Shown piece after piece: positions 11,824-24,839 of a stretch of 64,000 bases of DNA. Made by a program: the position numbers and the translations under genes. This DNA is from Capra hircus. Lineage: Eukaryota > Chordata > Mammalia > Artiodactyla > Bovidae. Every line of letters starts with the position of its first letter. Position 1 is the first letter of the stretch. Where the stretch lies: contig NW_017189517.1 in NCBI RefSeq assembly GCF_001704415.2, positions 11,233,167 to 11,297,166 of the forward strand, in the 5' to 3' direction. The notes under the pieces are model-generated. The model was not told the origin of the DNA and did no database searches. It was given only the letters and a program-made list of their open reading frames with translations.

Positions 11824-12038
11824 ATGTGTGCTCATTCGTGTCTGACTGTGTGCGACCCTATGGAATATAGCCCGCTAAGCTCCTCTGTCCATGGGATTCT
11901 CCAGGCAAGAATAATGGAGTGTGTTGCCATGCCCTCCTCCAGGGGATCTTCCCTATGCAGGGATCAAACCTGAGTCTCCTGCATCTCCTGCATTGCAGGT
12001 GGATTCTTTACTGCTGAGCCACCCGGGAAGCCCAGAGC
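11824..12038 (-). mobile_element. Bov-tA SINE, second of a head-to-tail pair
   Basis: Second minus-strand Bov-tA, with gtgtgcgaccctatgg in its 3' part and a terminal head gagccacccgggaagccc. It contains a small internal duplication, ctcctgcatctcctgcattg, near 11976-11996. It shares the outer target duplication with its neighbour. Confidence 0.9.
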
Positions 12039-12239
12039 CAGTAATGGCATGGTATTGCCTGAGGCTCAGGGGCTATGTCGATGGAGAGCTTGTGGTCCCT
12101 TTCCCATCCTGACCAGGCTAGGAAAACCAGTCACTTCTTGTCTGGTGCCTAGTGCTGTTCAGATCACCAGCCAGAGAGTGAATTGCCCTGGGTGGTGAGT
12201 TGCTGTAAGGAGATACAAGTTCAGGTGTACCTAAGACGT

Positions 12240-12560
12240 GCACAAAAACATTTATATAGGAGTTCATTGCAGCGTTATTTGTAATAGTGAACAATTTGGA
12301 TTGGTTATATAAAGTACACTATGATAGTACACCATTAAAATGGTGTTCTCACATATTTTTAATGACTGAAGGGTACTCACAGAATAATACACATGAAAAA
12401 GTAAAATATGGAATAATAGATCTGATCCCAGTTGACTATTTATAATACCCATAGCGAAAATACTATAAGGAAATGTACTGAAATATTAATGGAGACTATT
12501 TTTGGTGGATTCATGAACCATTTCCTTTTTGTATTATATATTCTAAAATTTCTATAATGC
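12240..12560 (+). mobile_element. Ancient L1-like 3' region (tentative)
   Basis: It resembles old L1 3' sequence: aaaaacatttatataggagttc, ttcattgcagcgttatttgtaatagtg, then a diverged body with tactataaggaaatgtactg and a closing tattctaaaatttctataatg segment. The call rests on word-level similarity to the 6.2-6.9 kb and 22.0-22.4 kb pieces. The subfamily is unknown. Confidence 0.5.
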
Positions 12561-12977
12561 AGATTTATAATTTTATACTCAGAAAAAATGTTCCTTACTA
12601 CCATTTTTGACCTCTAAATCCACATGCCAATATAGAAAGAATTACTTTTTCTGAGAATAAAAATTATATTTGTATTATGGAAGCTTTTTTAAATATAGAA
12701 AAAATAAGGAAAAATAGCAGCAATGAAATGTCTTAAAATACCCCAAAACTCTCTTCCTTTTAAGAGGCGCATACTATGACGTATCACTGTAGTTTCCATT
12801 ACCTAACAAATTCGTGAGGGTTCAAATACAAGATACTTTAAAATAAGTCCTTATATTTTAGACGGCATCTTCATGCATGATTTTTAGAAACCTCAAGGAC
12901 CTTATACATCCTCTGGCCCAACTCTGGGTAAAGTTAAACAGTAGATTTTGACAGTATTCTTTGCTAAGCATGGCTCT

Positions 12978-13256
12978 GCTGCTGCTGCTACTGCTAAGTC
13001 ACTTCAGTTGTGTCCGACTCTGTGCGACCCCATAGACAGGAGCCCACCAGGCTCCCCCGTCCCTGGGATTCTCCAGGCAAGAACACTGGAGTGGGTTGCC
13101 ATTTCCTTCTCCAATGCAAGAAAGTGAAAAGTGAAAGTGAAGTTGCTCAGTCGTGTCCGACCCTCAGCGACCCCATGGACTGCAGCCTTCCAGGCTCCTA
13201 CGTCCGTGGGATTTTCCAGGCAAGAGTACTGGAGTGGGGTGCCATCGCCTTCTCCG
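12978..13256 (-). mobile_element. Bov-A2 SINE with 12-bp target duplication
   Basis: Bov-A2 is a dimer of Bov-A units with an AGC-rich tail. Read on plus it starts with the (CTG)n tail, then two monomers carrying gtgtccgac and caggcaaga. The monomers are separated by the gaaagtgaaaagtgaaagtgaag linker (13122-13144). It is flanked by perfect direct repeats aagcatggctct at 12966-12977 and 13257-13268, so the insertion boundaries are exact. Relatively young. Confidence 0.95.
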
Positions 13257-13268
13257 AAGCATGGCTCT

Positions 13269-16200
13269 AACATACCTAAACTGAGAGAGTCTAAATGACT
13301 TCTTTCTGGTTATACAACTAGCTCCAGAATCCTGGAGATACCCAGTACTTTGCTCTATCAGTTTATTTCCAATGAGGAAAGACATTTTGATATTCCAAGG
13401 GGTAGTGGCTTTCTTAAAATCATGTACCTCACATTTCTAAAAAAGGAACTACCTTTTGTTTTCCTTTCAGATAAGTAACTGTAACTCAAAAACAGAGACA
13501 AATTTAAAATATGTGTGTGTATGTGTGTTCATATACAAATGAACAAATTACTTGGTTTGGTGAAAGAAAAAGTTGGTGCTTGTTTTTAAAAATGTTTCAA
13601 AATTAAAAACCACTCTAATATTAAGTGAGTAAATATTTGGTGTAAAAATTCACACAGGTTAATGTCTTCTAAGCCTTTTTGCTATACCCTCTTTAAGAAA
13701 TCAGAATTTTAAAAAATCAGAATTACTTGACTTATAGTTAATTTTTTATTGAAAGATAGCATTTCACAAACCTTTAAATACACCTATCATAGAAACAGTT
13801 CTTTCAGCGGATTTATATTATGGTATGTTAACAGAAGGAGTTGGTTTGATTGAAACAGAAACTCCTGGAAAACCTATGTGATTGTATTTATAAGCAATTT
13901 AACAATATATTATTCCAAAGAAAGAGAGAGAGATGGACAATACAGAACATAGTTTACCTTAAAAAACGAATCCTACTTTGTGAAAAAAATTCCCATTTTC
14001 CTTCTGGAGGGTAGTTGGTCGGCCTTTTTATATAAGTAGTTTGTTCTTTGACAACTTTGGCCAGTTGAAGCTTGATTGGAAGCCTGCTTTGCTCGGTGAA
14101 GCAAGCTAGCAGAAGAACATGAATGGTAACTGAGCAGAGGGATCTCCATGAGGGAAGATTACAGCAAATGGGGAACCCTTAGAAGACCTTTAAAATGGTC
14201 CTAGGTAAGATCTTATATGCTGGGATCAGTTTCCTTCCTCCTCGTTGTCATTTTGTTGGAAGAGCATTCAAGAAGGAAATTGGTTTTCAGTGATGGTTGG
14301 TAAAATGTTTAAAGAAGATGAAGCCTTGTACCTCTGCTTGGTTTAATCTCTAGACCTTTCAGATGGAGTGAGGTATATACATCTGGTATTTTCTCAGGCT
14401 CCACAGCTAGTCTGTCTGGATGGCTTTGTACTCTTAAGAACAAGTGTACAGAGTTGATGCTTTGTAATTGTTACCACCACTTGATCGCATTACTTTATTG
14501 AAAACACATCCTTTTTTTTTCTCACAGACTTTACACAGGGCCCTGTATGTGCCAGGCAATCAATAAATATTTGATTGACTCTTATCTTTTAAATGTAAAT
14601 TCAACATTTAACATTCAAATATTGAAGTTTCCCTGTGCCAAAACCTGAAGAAGTGTCTGCCAGGAAAATGCCTGCGTGAATACTTGGACTAGCTCTCCAT
14701 AGGTCAGTTGGCATGTGTGTGTTCTGCTTCTATGCCTTAGTCTATGAGGAATCTAATAACCAGTAGACTGTTAGTCAATTCACTTGTTTAACAGCCACTC
14801 AGAGAATAAGGATCTTCCAGTAGCTGGTAGGCAACCTAGAATCCTGAAGTTCAATCGAACTATTTATTGAACATTCCTTGAACTAGGTTTGGGTCATGAT
14901 GGAGGGTTGGAGGTAGATTTCATCTACAGTGATGGCTTGGATTTAGTCTCTATTCTCTGAGATCCTATAATATAGAGTACTGGAATTCATTGAAGAAGAT
15001 TGATGATATCCAGTTTGAAGAAGACATACTTTGACAACTTAGGAGAAACGGGTGCTGGAGTTGGTTGATTGTACCTGGGAATGTCAGGCTCCTTGAGGTA
15101 CTGGGACAAGGAGGAGAAAAAGGAGGTATGTGAGTGCAGGAAACAGCAAAAAAGAATGGAAGAAGGAACAGAGGATGATTGTAAGAAGGTAGATGTGGCC
15201 CCAGGGAAGTAGCACACCAGCTCCATGTCCCACACTGTGGAGACTGATTTTCATTATAATGAACCAGAGCCATTACATAGTTTATGTTTCATATACAGAA
15301 CTCCATTTACAGAGACAAACAAATGTAAGAAATATCCATACAGCAGTATGTAAGTATTTAAAAAGTTACTTTTCATACAGAAGACCTTAATCTGCAAATA
15401 CTTAACAAGGTCAGACATCCTGGGGGAGACAGAAAAACATGTGAGTACCTTTGAGCAGTTTATTTAGCTGAGAAGACCAGACACATACAAATGAAAATTT
15501 GACTCTTGTTACAAGGCCGCATAGGCCATTTGCTTATAGATGGTGACTTCCAGTGGGCTCCAGGGGTTGGCCAGCTCCCTGGGGCCTTGAACAGTCAGGA
15601 AAAGTTTCCAGGTTCTTGAGCTGGCCTTGGTGGTTGGGCAAGATTTAGGCTAAGCAAACATAATGCAGGATCTGCAGAAACGTTGTCGTTTGCCCTCTGA
15701 GAAGTTGCAGTGTCTGAGCTGCTCTCATAAATGCCTCCCCAAAAAAGGCTTGTGCACTTAGCAGTAATAGATTGAACCATCAACTCCTTAAAGCACACCT
15801 GGTTGATAATTAGCTCAATCACATTGTGTTTCAGTCATTACCCTTGGATTTCCCAAGGATGAGCTTAATTCATCTCCCACATTAAAGTGAGTGCCTGCAT
15901 GACCAAAACTTGACTGAATAGAATTTCTGTCTCTATTATGTCAATTTAATGCTGTGGTAGTTTTATTGCAAAATAGGTATTGGGTTACAATTTGCCACCC
16001 AAATATATGCTAGGAAATTGTTAATGTATGCTGTAAAAAGAGGTCCGATGGCAAAGGACTGTCTTTTTTTTCTAAACAGTGCTTCATGTGAAGGAAGAAA
16101 AAGAGGAAATGAGCTGAAACTCTGAGTTGAGGTATTTAGAGCTGATAAGATCAACTGTTGTTTATTCAGAGACTCCTTACTCTGGTTTTATAGCTTATAA

Positions 16201-17139
16201 ACGTATTGATGATGGATACAGCCCCTTGCTTCTCAGGTTTTACAGAGTTTACTTTGTGTTTTAACCACACTTTCTTTGCCACTGACCTGCTGCTGGATAT
16301 GAAGGGATAAACTGGTGGTGCATAGGCTATATTACCAAAGTGGAAATGGAAGGGGGTACCTTTATTATATTGGATTACTAGCCAGATGCCTGGAATGCTC
16401 AAATCTACTCACTGGTTACTGTTTAAAAGGGAAAAATATAGATCTAACCACTTCTAGGAATGGTGCCAGGTGTATGTACTAAGGCAACCCAACTCCAGAA
16501 GGCTATAAAAATAGCCCCCAAGTAGTAGGTTCTGATTTCCCACTGAGCTGACCAATAAATCCAACAACCAGTTAATTAAAAATGCTGGGAGGGAATGTTC
16601 ATTCTCCATTACCCACCTGTCCTGTGAATACTCATTGGTTACAAACAGGAGGCTACAACCTAGCGTTTCAACGTCTGGATTAGGAAACTTGCTCTTTCCT
16701 TTTTATGGTAACCTGGAGATATAAATGGCCTTTGTGGTTACCTGGTACTCCTGCTTGGGTATCAAGGTTTATTTGAGGCCAAAGTGGTGTGGACCTTCTA
16801 AAAGATGAACCCAGTTATTTTATTTGTCTCAGGGTTTCCTGGCACCATCTACAACAGTATGTTTAGATAGTCTACCTCATCTCACCCTTGTTCAGGCTGT
16901 AAGTTTTCTTATAGTCTGCTGAAATCTGATGGGAAACCTTCCTGTCCTGACTGCTGCTATAGTCAGGATACCATCATAGTCTAATATGCAAATAAGAGTG
17001 CTAAAAGTTGGATTTTTTAGAATTTCAACCCGATAAGCTTAAAATCAATCTGTGAAGCAAGCAAGCAAGAACTTGGATCGAGTAGACCATCGATACCATC
17101 CTAACCATCAAAGTTATTAAAAGGGACACAGGGAAAGTA
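13269..17139. other. No gene recognised; traces of ancient repeats
   Basis: Nearly 3.9 kb of mostly unique DNA. An L2/MIR-type tail is visible at about 14520-14585 (tatgtgccaggcaatcaataaatatttg). The frames at 14965-15273 and 15595-15822 show no family signature, splice context or repeat of known type. Otherwise nothing seen. Confidence 0.5.
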
Positions 17140-17340
17140 TCAGAGAGGATACTGGACTTGGAGTTGAAAGTTCTGGGTTTGAATCCTGACTGTACCATGT
17201 GGTTTCTCTGAGCTGAGCTCCAGTGGTTCATCTGGAGAACGGGCATAATAGCACCTACTTCACTGAGTTATTATGAAGAATAAATGAGATCCTGTGTGTG
17301 AAAGTGCCTAGCACTTAGTGGATGTCCAGTAAATATTATT
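17140..17340 (+). repeat. MIR SINE
   Basis: Forward MIR with recognisable order: ctggacttggagttgaaagt, gggtttgaatcctgactgt, the gggcataatagcacctactt segment, gttattatgaagaataaatgag, and gtgcctagcacttagtggat running to cagtaaatatta. Ancient, shared by mammals. Confidence 0.85.
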
Positions 17341-17599
17341 TGAATCTGATTTTGTTTACAGACTTAGTGTCCTCTCTTGCCTTAGGTGGATACAGGAAAC
17401 ACACAGGGAGCTACTGAAAAGAGGAAAAAGTGCTAGTGGTAAGGTGGAACAGACCCAGACTCATTGCATACAACTTTGGTCACCAGGAACCTTTTTTTCA
17501 CAAGACACCACTATTAGTTGAATTATGTCTCTTGATGTTTTTTGCAGACTTTTTTTTTTAAAACTTAGATGCATTTTGATAGAAAACAGAAAAGTCATG

Positions 17600-17690
17600 A
17601 AACTTGAGTTCTAGTCAGGGCTCTGCCACTAACAAGTCACTTTCCCTAAGGCTCACTTTCTTCTATCTAAAAAATATATTGGATTGGAGA
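17600..17690 (+). repeat. MIR SINE fragment
   Basis: Short forward MIR core: cttgagttctagtcaggg, ctctgccactaacaagtcac, then ggctcactttcttctatct. Both ends are lost to decay. Confidence 0.7.
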
Positions 17691-18332
17691 AAGCATTGTG
17701 ATTCTCTGTTCACACCCTAAATTCATGGGAATGATTGGCTTTTGCATCTTTAATAACTGTAACTGGAAGTTTTTATATAGAGTGAAAAGTTAGGGGAGAG
17801 ACTGCTGAGTCGAAGGGTGCAGAAACTTAGCAAGGACAGAAACTTCTCTTGCCAGTGAGCAGTAATCAGGAGACCTGATTGAGATGAATATACAGATTGC
17901 TTTTAAAAAAAAATTCATGCTTTTGAGCTGTGCTGTGAGCGTGTGTTCAGTTTCAAGACCTTGATAAAGCTGAAGCTCTAATGTGATTTGCTGTACATTA
18001 GCAGGATATGAATTATTATTCTTGATAATATATACTTGATCATAAAGACCACAAACTGGGGGCCCTATTATTTGAGGACCTAATGCATCCCTTTTCCACC
18101 ATCAAAATAGGTTTGTAAATTGTTATTGGGGCCCAGCTATCAACCTTCTAAATAACTCTATCTGCTGCTACCTGGAATTATTTAATAAGGAATGGCATAG
18201 GGACTCAGAATCACATTACATGAGAAAAAGTTGAGAGACCTATACTTTTTTAGCTTGGGGACTGAGAGTTTCAGGGGGCCATGTTGGCTGATGTGAAAAG
18301 CGTGAAGTTTTCTCAAGTCCAATAGAATTAAG

Positions 18333-18335
<3 letters not shown>

Positions 18336-18364
<29 letters not shown>
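18336..18364 (+). repeat. (GT)14 microsatellite
   Basis: Uninterrupted GT dinucleotide run of 29 bases in unique sequence. Likely length-variable. Confidence 0.97.
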
Positions 18365-18629
18365 GTTTTTGTGTGGGAGGAAGCACACTAGGATTGATGG
18401 AGGAGAGTTATAGGGAGATACAGCTTTCTCAAGCCAGGCAATGACTTTCCAGCAATCTAAGCTACTCAAAAAGAGAATAAGGGGCCACCTCACAGAGGTG
18501 GCAAAATTCCCACGAGCAGTTCCTATTTATAATCCTAGCTGAAGTAAAAAATGAGTCTCTTTGATTGGAAGGTCGACTCTTTTCTAGAATAGATCTGTAG
18601 TGATCCAGTGGTCTGGTGCTGTTTCCACT

Positions 18630-18745
18630 ACATTGTGAATACTGCCAGGGCCTAGACTATGTCTCATTTGTGTCCTCAGCACCTAGCATAGGGCCTGGTC
18701 ATGGAAGGAGCTCAGAAAGTGTTTGTTGACTGGCTGATTGAAATT
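18630..18745 (+). repeat. L2 LINE 3' end
   Basis: Typical L2 3' phrases: gactatgtctcatttgtg, cctcagcacctagcatag, ggcctggtcatggaagg and gtgtttgttgactggctgat. Old and inactive. Confidence 0.75.
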
Positions 18746-18944
18746 GCACTTGCAAGTAAACCAAGCAGATGCTTTTGGTCCTTAGATCAAGTGTGTTAAA
18801 TTGATTTCCATATAACTATAATGTCCACACTTTTCTTCAGGTATTTCTATGCATTTCACTCACAGGAATCCCCCAATTAACAATTTGTCATTGGTAGAGA
18901 ACTAAGAGAGAAGAAACGTAATTTTAGCATTTTAGCTAGCCAGC

Positions 18945-19148
18945 TTTATGCTCAGTCATGTCCAACTCTTTGAGACCCCATGGACTGTAGCCTACCAGGC
19001 TCTGCTGTCCTTGGGATTTCCCAGGCAAGAATACTGGAGTGGGTTGCCATTTCCTCCTACAGGGGATCTTCCTGACCCAGGGATTGAACCTGGGTCTCCT
19101 GCATTACAGGCAGATTCTTTACCATCATCTGAGCCACCAGGGAAGCTC
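18945..19148 (-). mobile_element. Bov-tA SINE
   Basis: Minus-strand Bov-tA from ctcagtcatgtccaactc through caggcaagaatactggag, and gacccagggattgaacctgg (tRNA B-box region), to the head gagccaccagggaagctc. No convincing target duplication was found. Confidence 0.92.
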
Positions 19149-19700
19149 AGTTTAAACATTGAATAAGCATTATTACAGTTACATGCATATATGGTAGCAC
19201 AAAAGTGACTACACACTCTGGAAAGAATTTTATGCATTTTAATGATGAAAATGTTTATACAGAAAAGTAGAAGAGAGAACAATTTAAATCTTCTTTTGTT
19301 TCCTTGAGAGATAAGAGGATGTACCTTGTGATTGTCCTGTGTGTACCTTGCAAGAGACCTTGGAGCCAATTCTGAAGGTAAGTGTTTGTAGTTCCAGTGG
19401 CCAGAGGCCCATGAACAAACATTATAAAACCAAGAGATCGAGAGTTTTTTGTCAGCCCTATTATGTTCACAATGAGACAGCCTAAAGAAAGGAAGATGAG
19501 TACACTGGGACTCCCGTCTTCAACACTGGTTTCATCATTTTAGTCTCACATCACCTGGCATGATTGGATACTACGTGTTCTTCCTGGTATTGTCAGGCTT
19601 CCTGATGGTTAACTCATTTGTCCTACTAAAACATCTTCCCTATCAGATGCCATTGCATTGATGCTCTAAACCTGCCTCTCATTACTTTATTGCTTGGTTA
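19149..19700. other. No gene recognised
   Basis: About 550 bases of unique sequence between two SINEs. The minus-strand frames of 125 and 71 residues overlap the SINE or lack any domain. Confidence 0.45.
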
Positions 19701-19715
19701 TATAATTACTAGTTT

Positions 19716-19840
19716 GTTTTTTATTTGTTTCTTTTTCTTCTTTTTGAACTTTTGACTGTACTGCTAGGCATGTGGGATCTTAGTTCCCTGACCAGGGATC
19801 GAACCTGCAGTGGAAGCTTGAAATCCTAAGCACTGGACTG
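19716..19840 (-). mobile_element. CHR-type SINE with 15-bp target duplication
   Basis: Cetartiodactyl tRNA-Glu-derived SINE on the minus strand. On plus it shows a T-rich tail, ggcatgtgggatcttagttc, cctgaccagggatcgaacc and a truncated taagcactggactg head. Perfect 15-base direct repeats tataattactagttt lie at 19701-19715 and 19841-19855 and fix the borders. The head is about 15 bases short. Confidence 0.92.
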
Positions 19841-19855
19841 TATAATTACTAGTTT

Positions 19856-21289
19856 TTTAAATAAAGCACTTTGAACGATGCCTCATAAAAATAAGTAAAA
19901 ATCGTATTAAAGGAGTACACAGGCTAAACCTAATGGGAAAATGCAATCTTCTTCCTCAAGTACCTTGCAGGTAACACAATTTCTTTAGAAACTACTGAGA
20001 AATGACAGGAACTTCAAAAATATAATTTGATTAGCAACCTAGGGAAGATACTGATGGCTCTTTGAAAGACTGGCCCCTGAGAAATATTTGGGCTAGTACC
20101 TAATAAAGTAATTAAAGATGCATCTGAAGCTTTGGTTGTGTTTGCCTGATGTCTTATGACTACCACTTTTACCTAACCTAATCTGTATTCTGGCAGTGAT
20201 TTTCCTGACTAGCCAGTTGTGTGGACACTTTATCCCTCTCCAAGGTATGTAAAGTTCTTCACAGGGACTTCCTAGGCATTTCTTCCCAAGTATTCATATA
20301 GGCAGCTCTCAAAGGTAGTTTATCTCCCTCTTTCCAGCTTGTCTTTCCCTCCCTTTTGGTGTGGAGTGGCTTGAGGGTGTCGTCATAGGAATACTACTTT
20401 TGAGCCACCCTGGTCACCATTTAGAAAAAAAAAAAATCCAAGCATCCTGTTTGGACAGATTGTAGCCTGTGACATTAGACCTTCCTGGTATGCAGAATGG
20501 CTTTCATCACTCTCCCACCCCATTCGACAAGGTTAAAGGTCTCAGGAAGGTATTTGACTTGTGGCTTAATCTTGCCCTCACTGCTGAGCAATGATGGGTC
20601 TTTTTGCTTGAGCCACTTAGGAAGTGCCCATGAGAGAAGCAAACCAGAGAGGAGAAGTGAAGAGCAAAAGTGAGTTCATTGCAGCATTTGAAATGAAGAG
20701 GGCACTGAGAGGAAAATAGAATGTACACTGAAGCCTTTGCTTGTAGCCTTTTTTTTTTTTTTAAGGTTCTACTCAGGAAGTAAAATGGTGTTTAGTGGTG
20801 TTTTGTTCAGAGACAGTATAGGGAATCTGAAAAAGCACTGTAATTTATCTTAGATGAGATGTCCCTTAGAGCCAGGTACTCACGTCCCTTTTGCCATTTA
20901 TGTCTTGACCCAGGATCTGGCATTTTGCATGGTATCACTACAGGTAACCTTATTGACTATGGAAAACTGTTGTATGCTTTCATGTTAAAAAAAAAAAGTG
21001 TGTGTGTGTGTGTATTACCCAAAAAAAGAATTCTATCCTTTCTGAATTTTATTATATATAAATAATAAAGCTATAAGTGTTCATGATATTAATATTTTCA
21101 TGCCAAGGTTAAGTCTCAGTCTAGGTGATTTTCAGCTAAACTGTTTATTTAGGTGATCTTACTAGTTGTTGCACAACATTCAGAACACTCTCAAAAGACA
21201 ATTAATTTTAGTTCGTTTTAAGTAAGTTTTTAAAATCAAAAGCTCAATTTTTGCATAACCTTGACCAAACAGTAACAGACCTCAGACTT
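19856..21289. other. No gene recognised
   Basis: Unique DNA with A/T homopolymers (T12 near 20751) and a short (GT)8 run at 20998-21013 behind an A tract. No supported gene. Confidence 0.5.
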
Positions 21290-21995
21290 TCTAATAACTT
21301 TATTGAGATATAGACATAATATTTTATCTGATATTTATTAGAGATAAAAATTGCTTTATTGAGATAAAATTCATCCCTTTAAAGTCTATAATTCAGTGTG
21401 TGTAGGTTTTTTTAGTATATTTGCATGGTTATGCAGTTATCACTACTGTCTAATTTCAGAATATTTTCATTACCACCAAAAGAAAGCTTATATCCATTTG
21501 CAGTCCTTTCCCATTCCCAATTTCTGTCAGCCCCTGGCAACAGCATTATACTTTCTGTCTTTATGGATTTGCCTGTTTTGAACATCTTGTGTAAGTGGAA
21601 TCATACGATATTTATCCTTTCCTATCTGACTTCTTTCACTTAGCATGATGTTTTCAAGGTTCACCTGTGTTTTAGCATGTATCAGAACTTCATTCCTTTT
21701 CATGGCTGAGTAATATTCCGCTGGGTTTCCCTGGTGGCTCAGACAGTAAAGAATCTGCCTCCAAGCAGGAGACCTGGGTTTGATCCCTGAATTGGGAAGA
21801 CACCCTAGAGAAGGAAATAGCAACCCACTCCAATATTCTTGCGAAGGAAATCCTATGGACAGAGGAGCCTGGTGGACTATAATCCATGGAGTGCTTAAGA
21901 GTCAGACTCGACTGAGCAGACTAACAGACACAGTATTCCACTGTATGGATATACATGATTTATTCATCTATCACGGTTGTTTCCCTTCTTCGCAT
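21290..21995 (-). mobile_element. Old L1 (minus), split by Bov-tA
   Basis: Antisense L1 3' UTR and ORF2 end: an actttattgagatatagac-like start, cccctttaaagtctataattc-like words, cagcccctggcaacagca, gtggaatcatacgatat, ctttcacttagcatgatg and catggctgagtaatattcc. It resumes after the SINE with actgtatggatatacatg and cggttgtttcc. Diverged, L1M age. The first 60 bases hold a partial duplicate of the tttattgagata start (21299-21366). Confidence 0.8.
21724..21933 (+). mobile_element. Bov-tA SINE inserted in L1
   Basis: Plus-strand Bov-tA from ggtttccctggtggctcag to tgagcagactaacagacac. It interrupts the L1 phrase taatattcc/actgtatgg. Target copies tattccgctg (21714-21723) and tattccactg (21934-21943) differ by one base, so the host L1 is older. 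Confidence 0.93.
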
Positions 21996-22029
21996 GTCCA
22001 GGAATTTATCCTGAGGAAATAACTAAGTG

Positions 22030-22395
22030 GGTACATAAAGAATAAGTTATAAGGTTATTCATTTGCTGTTATGCAGTTAAGAAACTGAAAATAACCTGAA
22101 TCTCCAACATTAAGGGATTGGCTCAATTATGGGATATTTATATGATGGACTATTGTACAGCTCTTAAAAATAACATAGGAAAATGCTGACAACTTATTCT
22201 TAAGTGACAAAGTATTACATATAGTATGATTCCATTTTTATAAAAAATTTATTTAATATAATATGCCCAGAAATAAGGCTGGAATCACAGATAACAGGAA
22301 ACAGTGATTTTCTCTAGATAATGGGGTTATGGGGGTTTCACTGTCTTCTTTTTTATCTATGTTTCCTAATTTTTCTAAAATTAAATCTTAATTAT
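22030..22395 (+). mobile_element. Ancient L1-like 3' region (tentative)
   Basis: Forward remnant: aaactgaaaataacctgaat, gatggactattgtacagctc, aaaataacataggaaaatg, an acatatagtatgattccatt core, and ggggttatgggggtttcact running into cctaatttttctaaaatt. The word order fits an old L1 3' end. No frame survives. Confidence 0.6.
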
Positions 22396-23274
22396 TTATT
22401 GAGTACTTTGTATGTGTAAGACATTTTGTGGTGTACATGTATTTTGTAATAATGAAATTAAAATCAATGTTATTATTAAAAACAATCCAAAAGGGAGTGG
22501 GGGAGTACGTATTGTGTCCACTCACATGGGCATATACCAGCTTCTGGAGATGTGAAAGGATCTTATAAGCAGCACTAGGGTCTGATGCCTGAACTCCAAA
22601 CAGATTAAGATGTACTGATAATGACATGTTTATCAGATAAGAAAGACACTGAGTCACTTTTTTGAGGCAGTCCTGTGCATTTCTGCTTTCTCAATGGAAT
22701 GTCTAGCTATTCTTTCCCTACAGGAAGTGATTGGAAGTGGAATGCAGAGTTTATTTCCACCTACATGGTCTGACATTTTGACATTTCCTGAACTGCAGGA
22801 TGTTTGAGCACAAACAATTTGGCTTTTACTGCAAAAATTAATTATACTGCCACTTTCACATAGTGACGGGCCTTTCTTTGTAAGAGGACAAAGCTATTCA
22901 AGTGGAGAAAATGAGATGGTTAACAGGATGACGGTAACATAAAGGTCTTGAGTCTGGAGAAAAGGACCTCATTAAGCATTGATTATCAGCGTGGTGTAAA
23001 CTCTTTGAGAAAGTGTTACTACATTCAGCACCACTGTTGAGTGAGGGAATTTAAATCTGTGTTCCATTTACATCATAAATGAGATGTGTGTATTCTAACA
23101 ATAGGCTGGTCTTGCCTTTTGCTGCATCAGTACACACACATTTGTTCAGTTGCTCTGACTGGTTTGTCACATCAAGCCAGTCGTTATGTGTTGATATGCA
23201 ACCCTTCTGACTATCTGGAGATGAAGACAATTTGGTCCACCAGGAATATGTATCTTTGAGTTACTTTTGTGGGC

Positions 23275-23490
23275 AGGATGTAGCATAGGGTAGAAGTTAC
23301 TGAGTACAGTCAGACCAACCTGAGTTCTAATCCCTGACAAGATCAAGACTCTGAGCCTCAATTTTCTCGTCCATAGAATGGGGATCATAATATCTGTCTC
23401 ACAGAGTTGATGCACAGATTAAATGAAGTTATCTTTTCAATGCACTGAACATATTGCCTGGTACTTTGTAAGGGTTCAATAAACTTTTAT
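23275..23490 (+). repeat. MIR SINE
   Basis: Forward MIR: cctgagttctaatccctgac, ctctgagcctcaattttctc, catagaatggggatcataat, gttgatgcacagattaaatg, and cctggtactttgtaagggtt closing with caataaac. Confidence 0.82.
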
Positions 23491-24839
23491 ACTTTTAATG
23501 GGTGTGCAAAGGAATTAAGGGAAGAAAATGGAATTCCTGTTATTTTCCTTTTTTCCCTCTTCAGTACATCTCAACTTTCTCATTCCTGTTTTTTTTAATC
23601 TTTGCTTAAAGTGAATTTTTTAAAATTTCTAAACTGTAAACTTTAAAATGCAAGCTTTAAGGTTACTTTATAGCCCAATGAGGAAATCCTGACATTGACA
23701 TGGAACAAAACAAAATGCGCAAAGACGTATAGCACTCATACCCAACAAAGCTTGTGCTTAGTAATCTCGAAGTCGTATTTACTTATAGTCATCTAATATT
23801 TGCTTTTTTCTTCTCAGCCTTAGGCCTTTCATAAGGATAAGCATATATCTAGATCTAAATAGATTTGGCCTCTTAAAATATAAGGCTTTTGTGGGGTTTT
23901 CTATAATCCTCACCAGAACACCAACCTATTAGTACATTCCTTTACCCCTCTAACTTGCTGCTTTTAATCTGTTTGGGGCGGAACAACTAGGTTACAAAAC
24001 TTATCAGAACTGCAGCTAAATGATAAATATTCAGCTCTGAATGAGGACTGGGGTTGGAGAGAGAGGGATCTACATTGTTCCTGCTGAGATACCTTCTCTT
24101 TGATTATATTCTGATTCTTTTTTAACTCTGGCCATTGAGGATACCTATAAGGGAGATCTGAATAATATTTCTCAGTAAAATGTGTGACCCTGTTAACATA
24201 GAAGAGGAATCTTCTTTGACTCCCTAAAAGCAGTTATTTAGGAAGCTAGATGTAATGACTCTATGCCACATTACCCAAGCTGCAGTGAATTGCTACATGG
24301 GTCAGGTATTGCCAGGGTCACCACAAATAAGCTTTCCAAAAGTGATAGGTGATGTGAAGTCAAATATCTTGGGGAAGGGGAATCTTTGAAATTAAGTCAA
24401 ATGGCATGTTTACAAGAGTAAAATATTTAGTGCTGTGATAATTGTCTTCTTGATAGACAAAGGGAAATATTTCTATCCAAAATATCTCTTTAATATTTGA
24501 CAATAGACAGTAGTCAGAATGGCAGGCTAATGTTTCGAGAGTAAACTAAAATTACCAGAAAGCACCTAATTTAGATGTGGAAAAATTTTGACTTTGTCGT
24601 TTGTGCCTTTCCTAATTTGATATGACAAATTAACAGTTCATCTCTGATATCTTTCGATGAATTTTCTTGTACTGTAGTTTATGTTGAACATGGATTAGGC
24701 TTTTCAGCGAATGTGAGATGCGAACTTTGACAGTTGTATATTTACATACAGATGACTTATAATTTTCATTCAGGAAGATTCTTGTCTATTAATGTCCCCG
24801 AGGTTCTCTCTATAGATACACAATTACAACATTGTAGCT

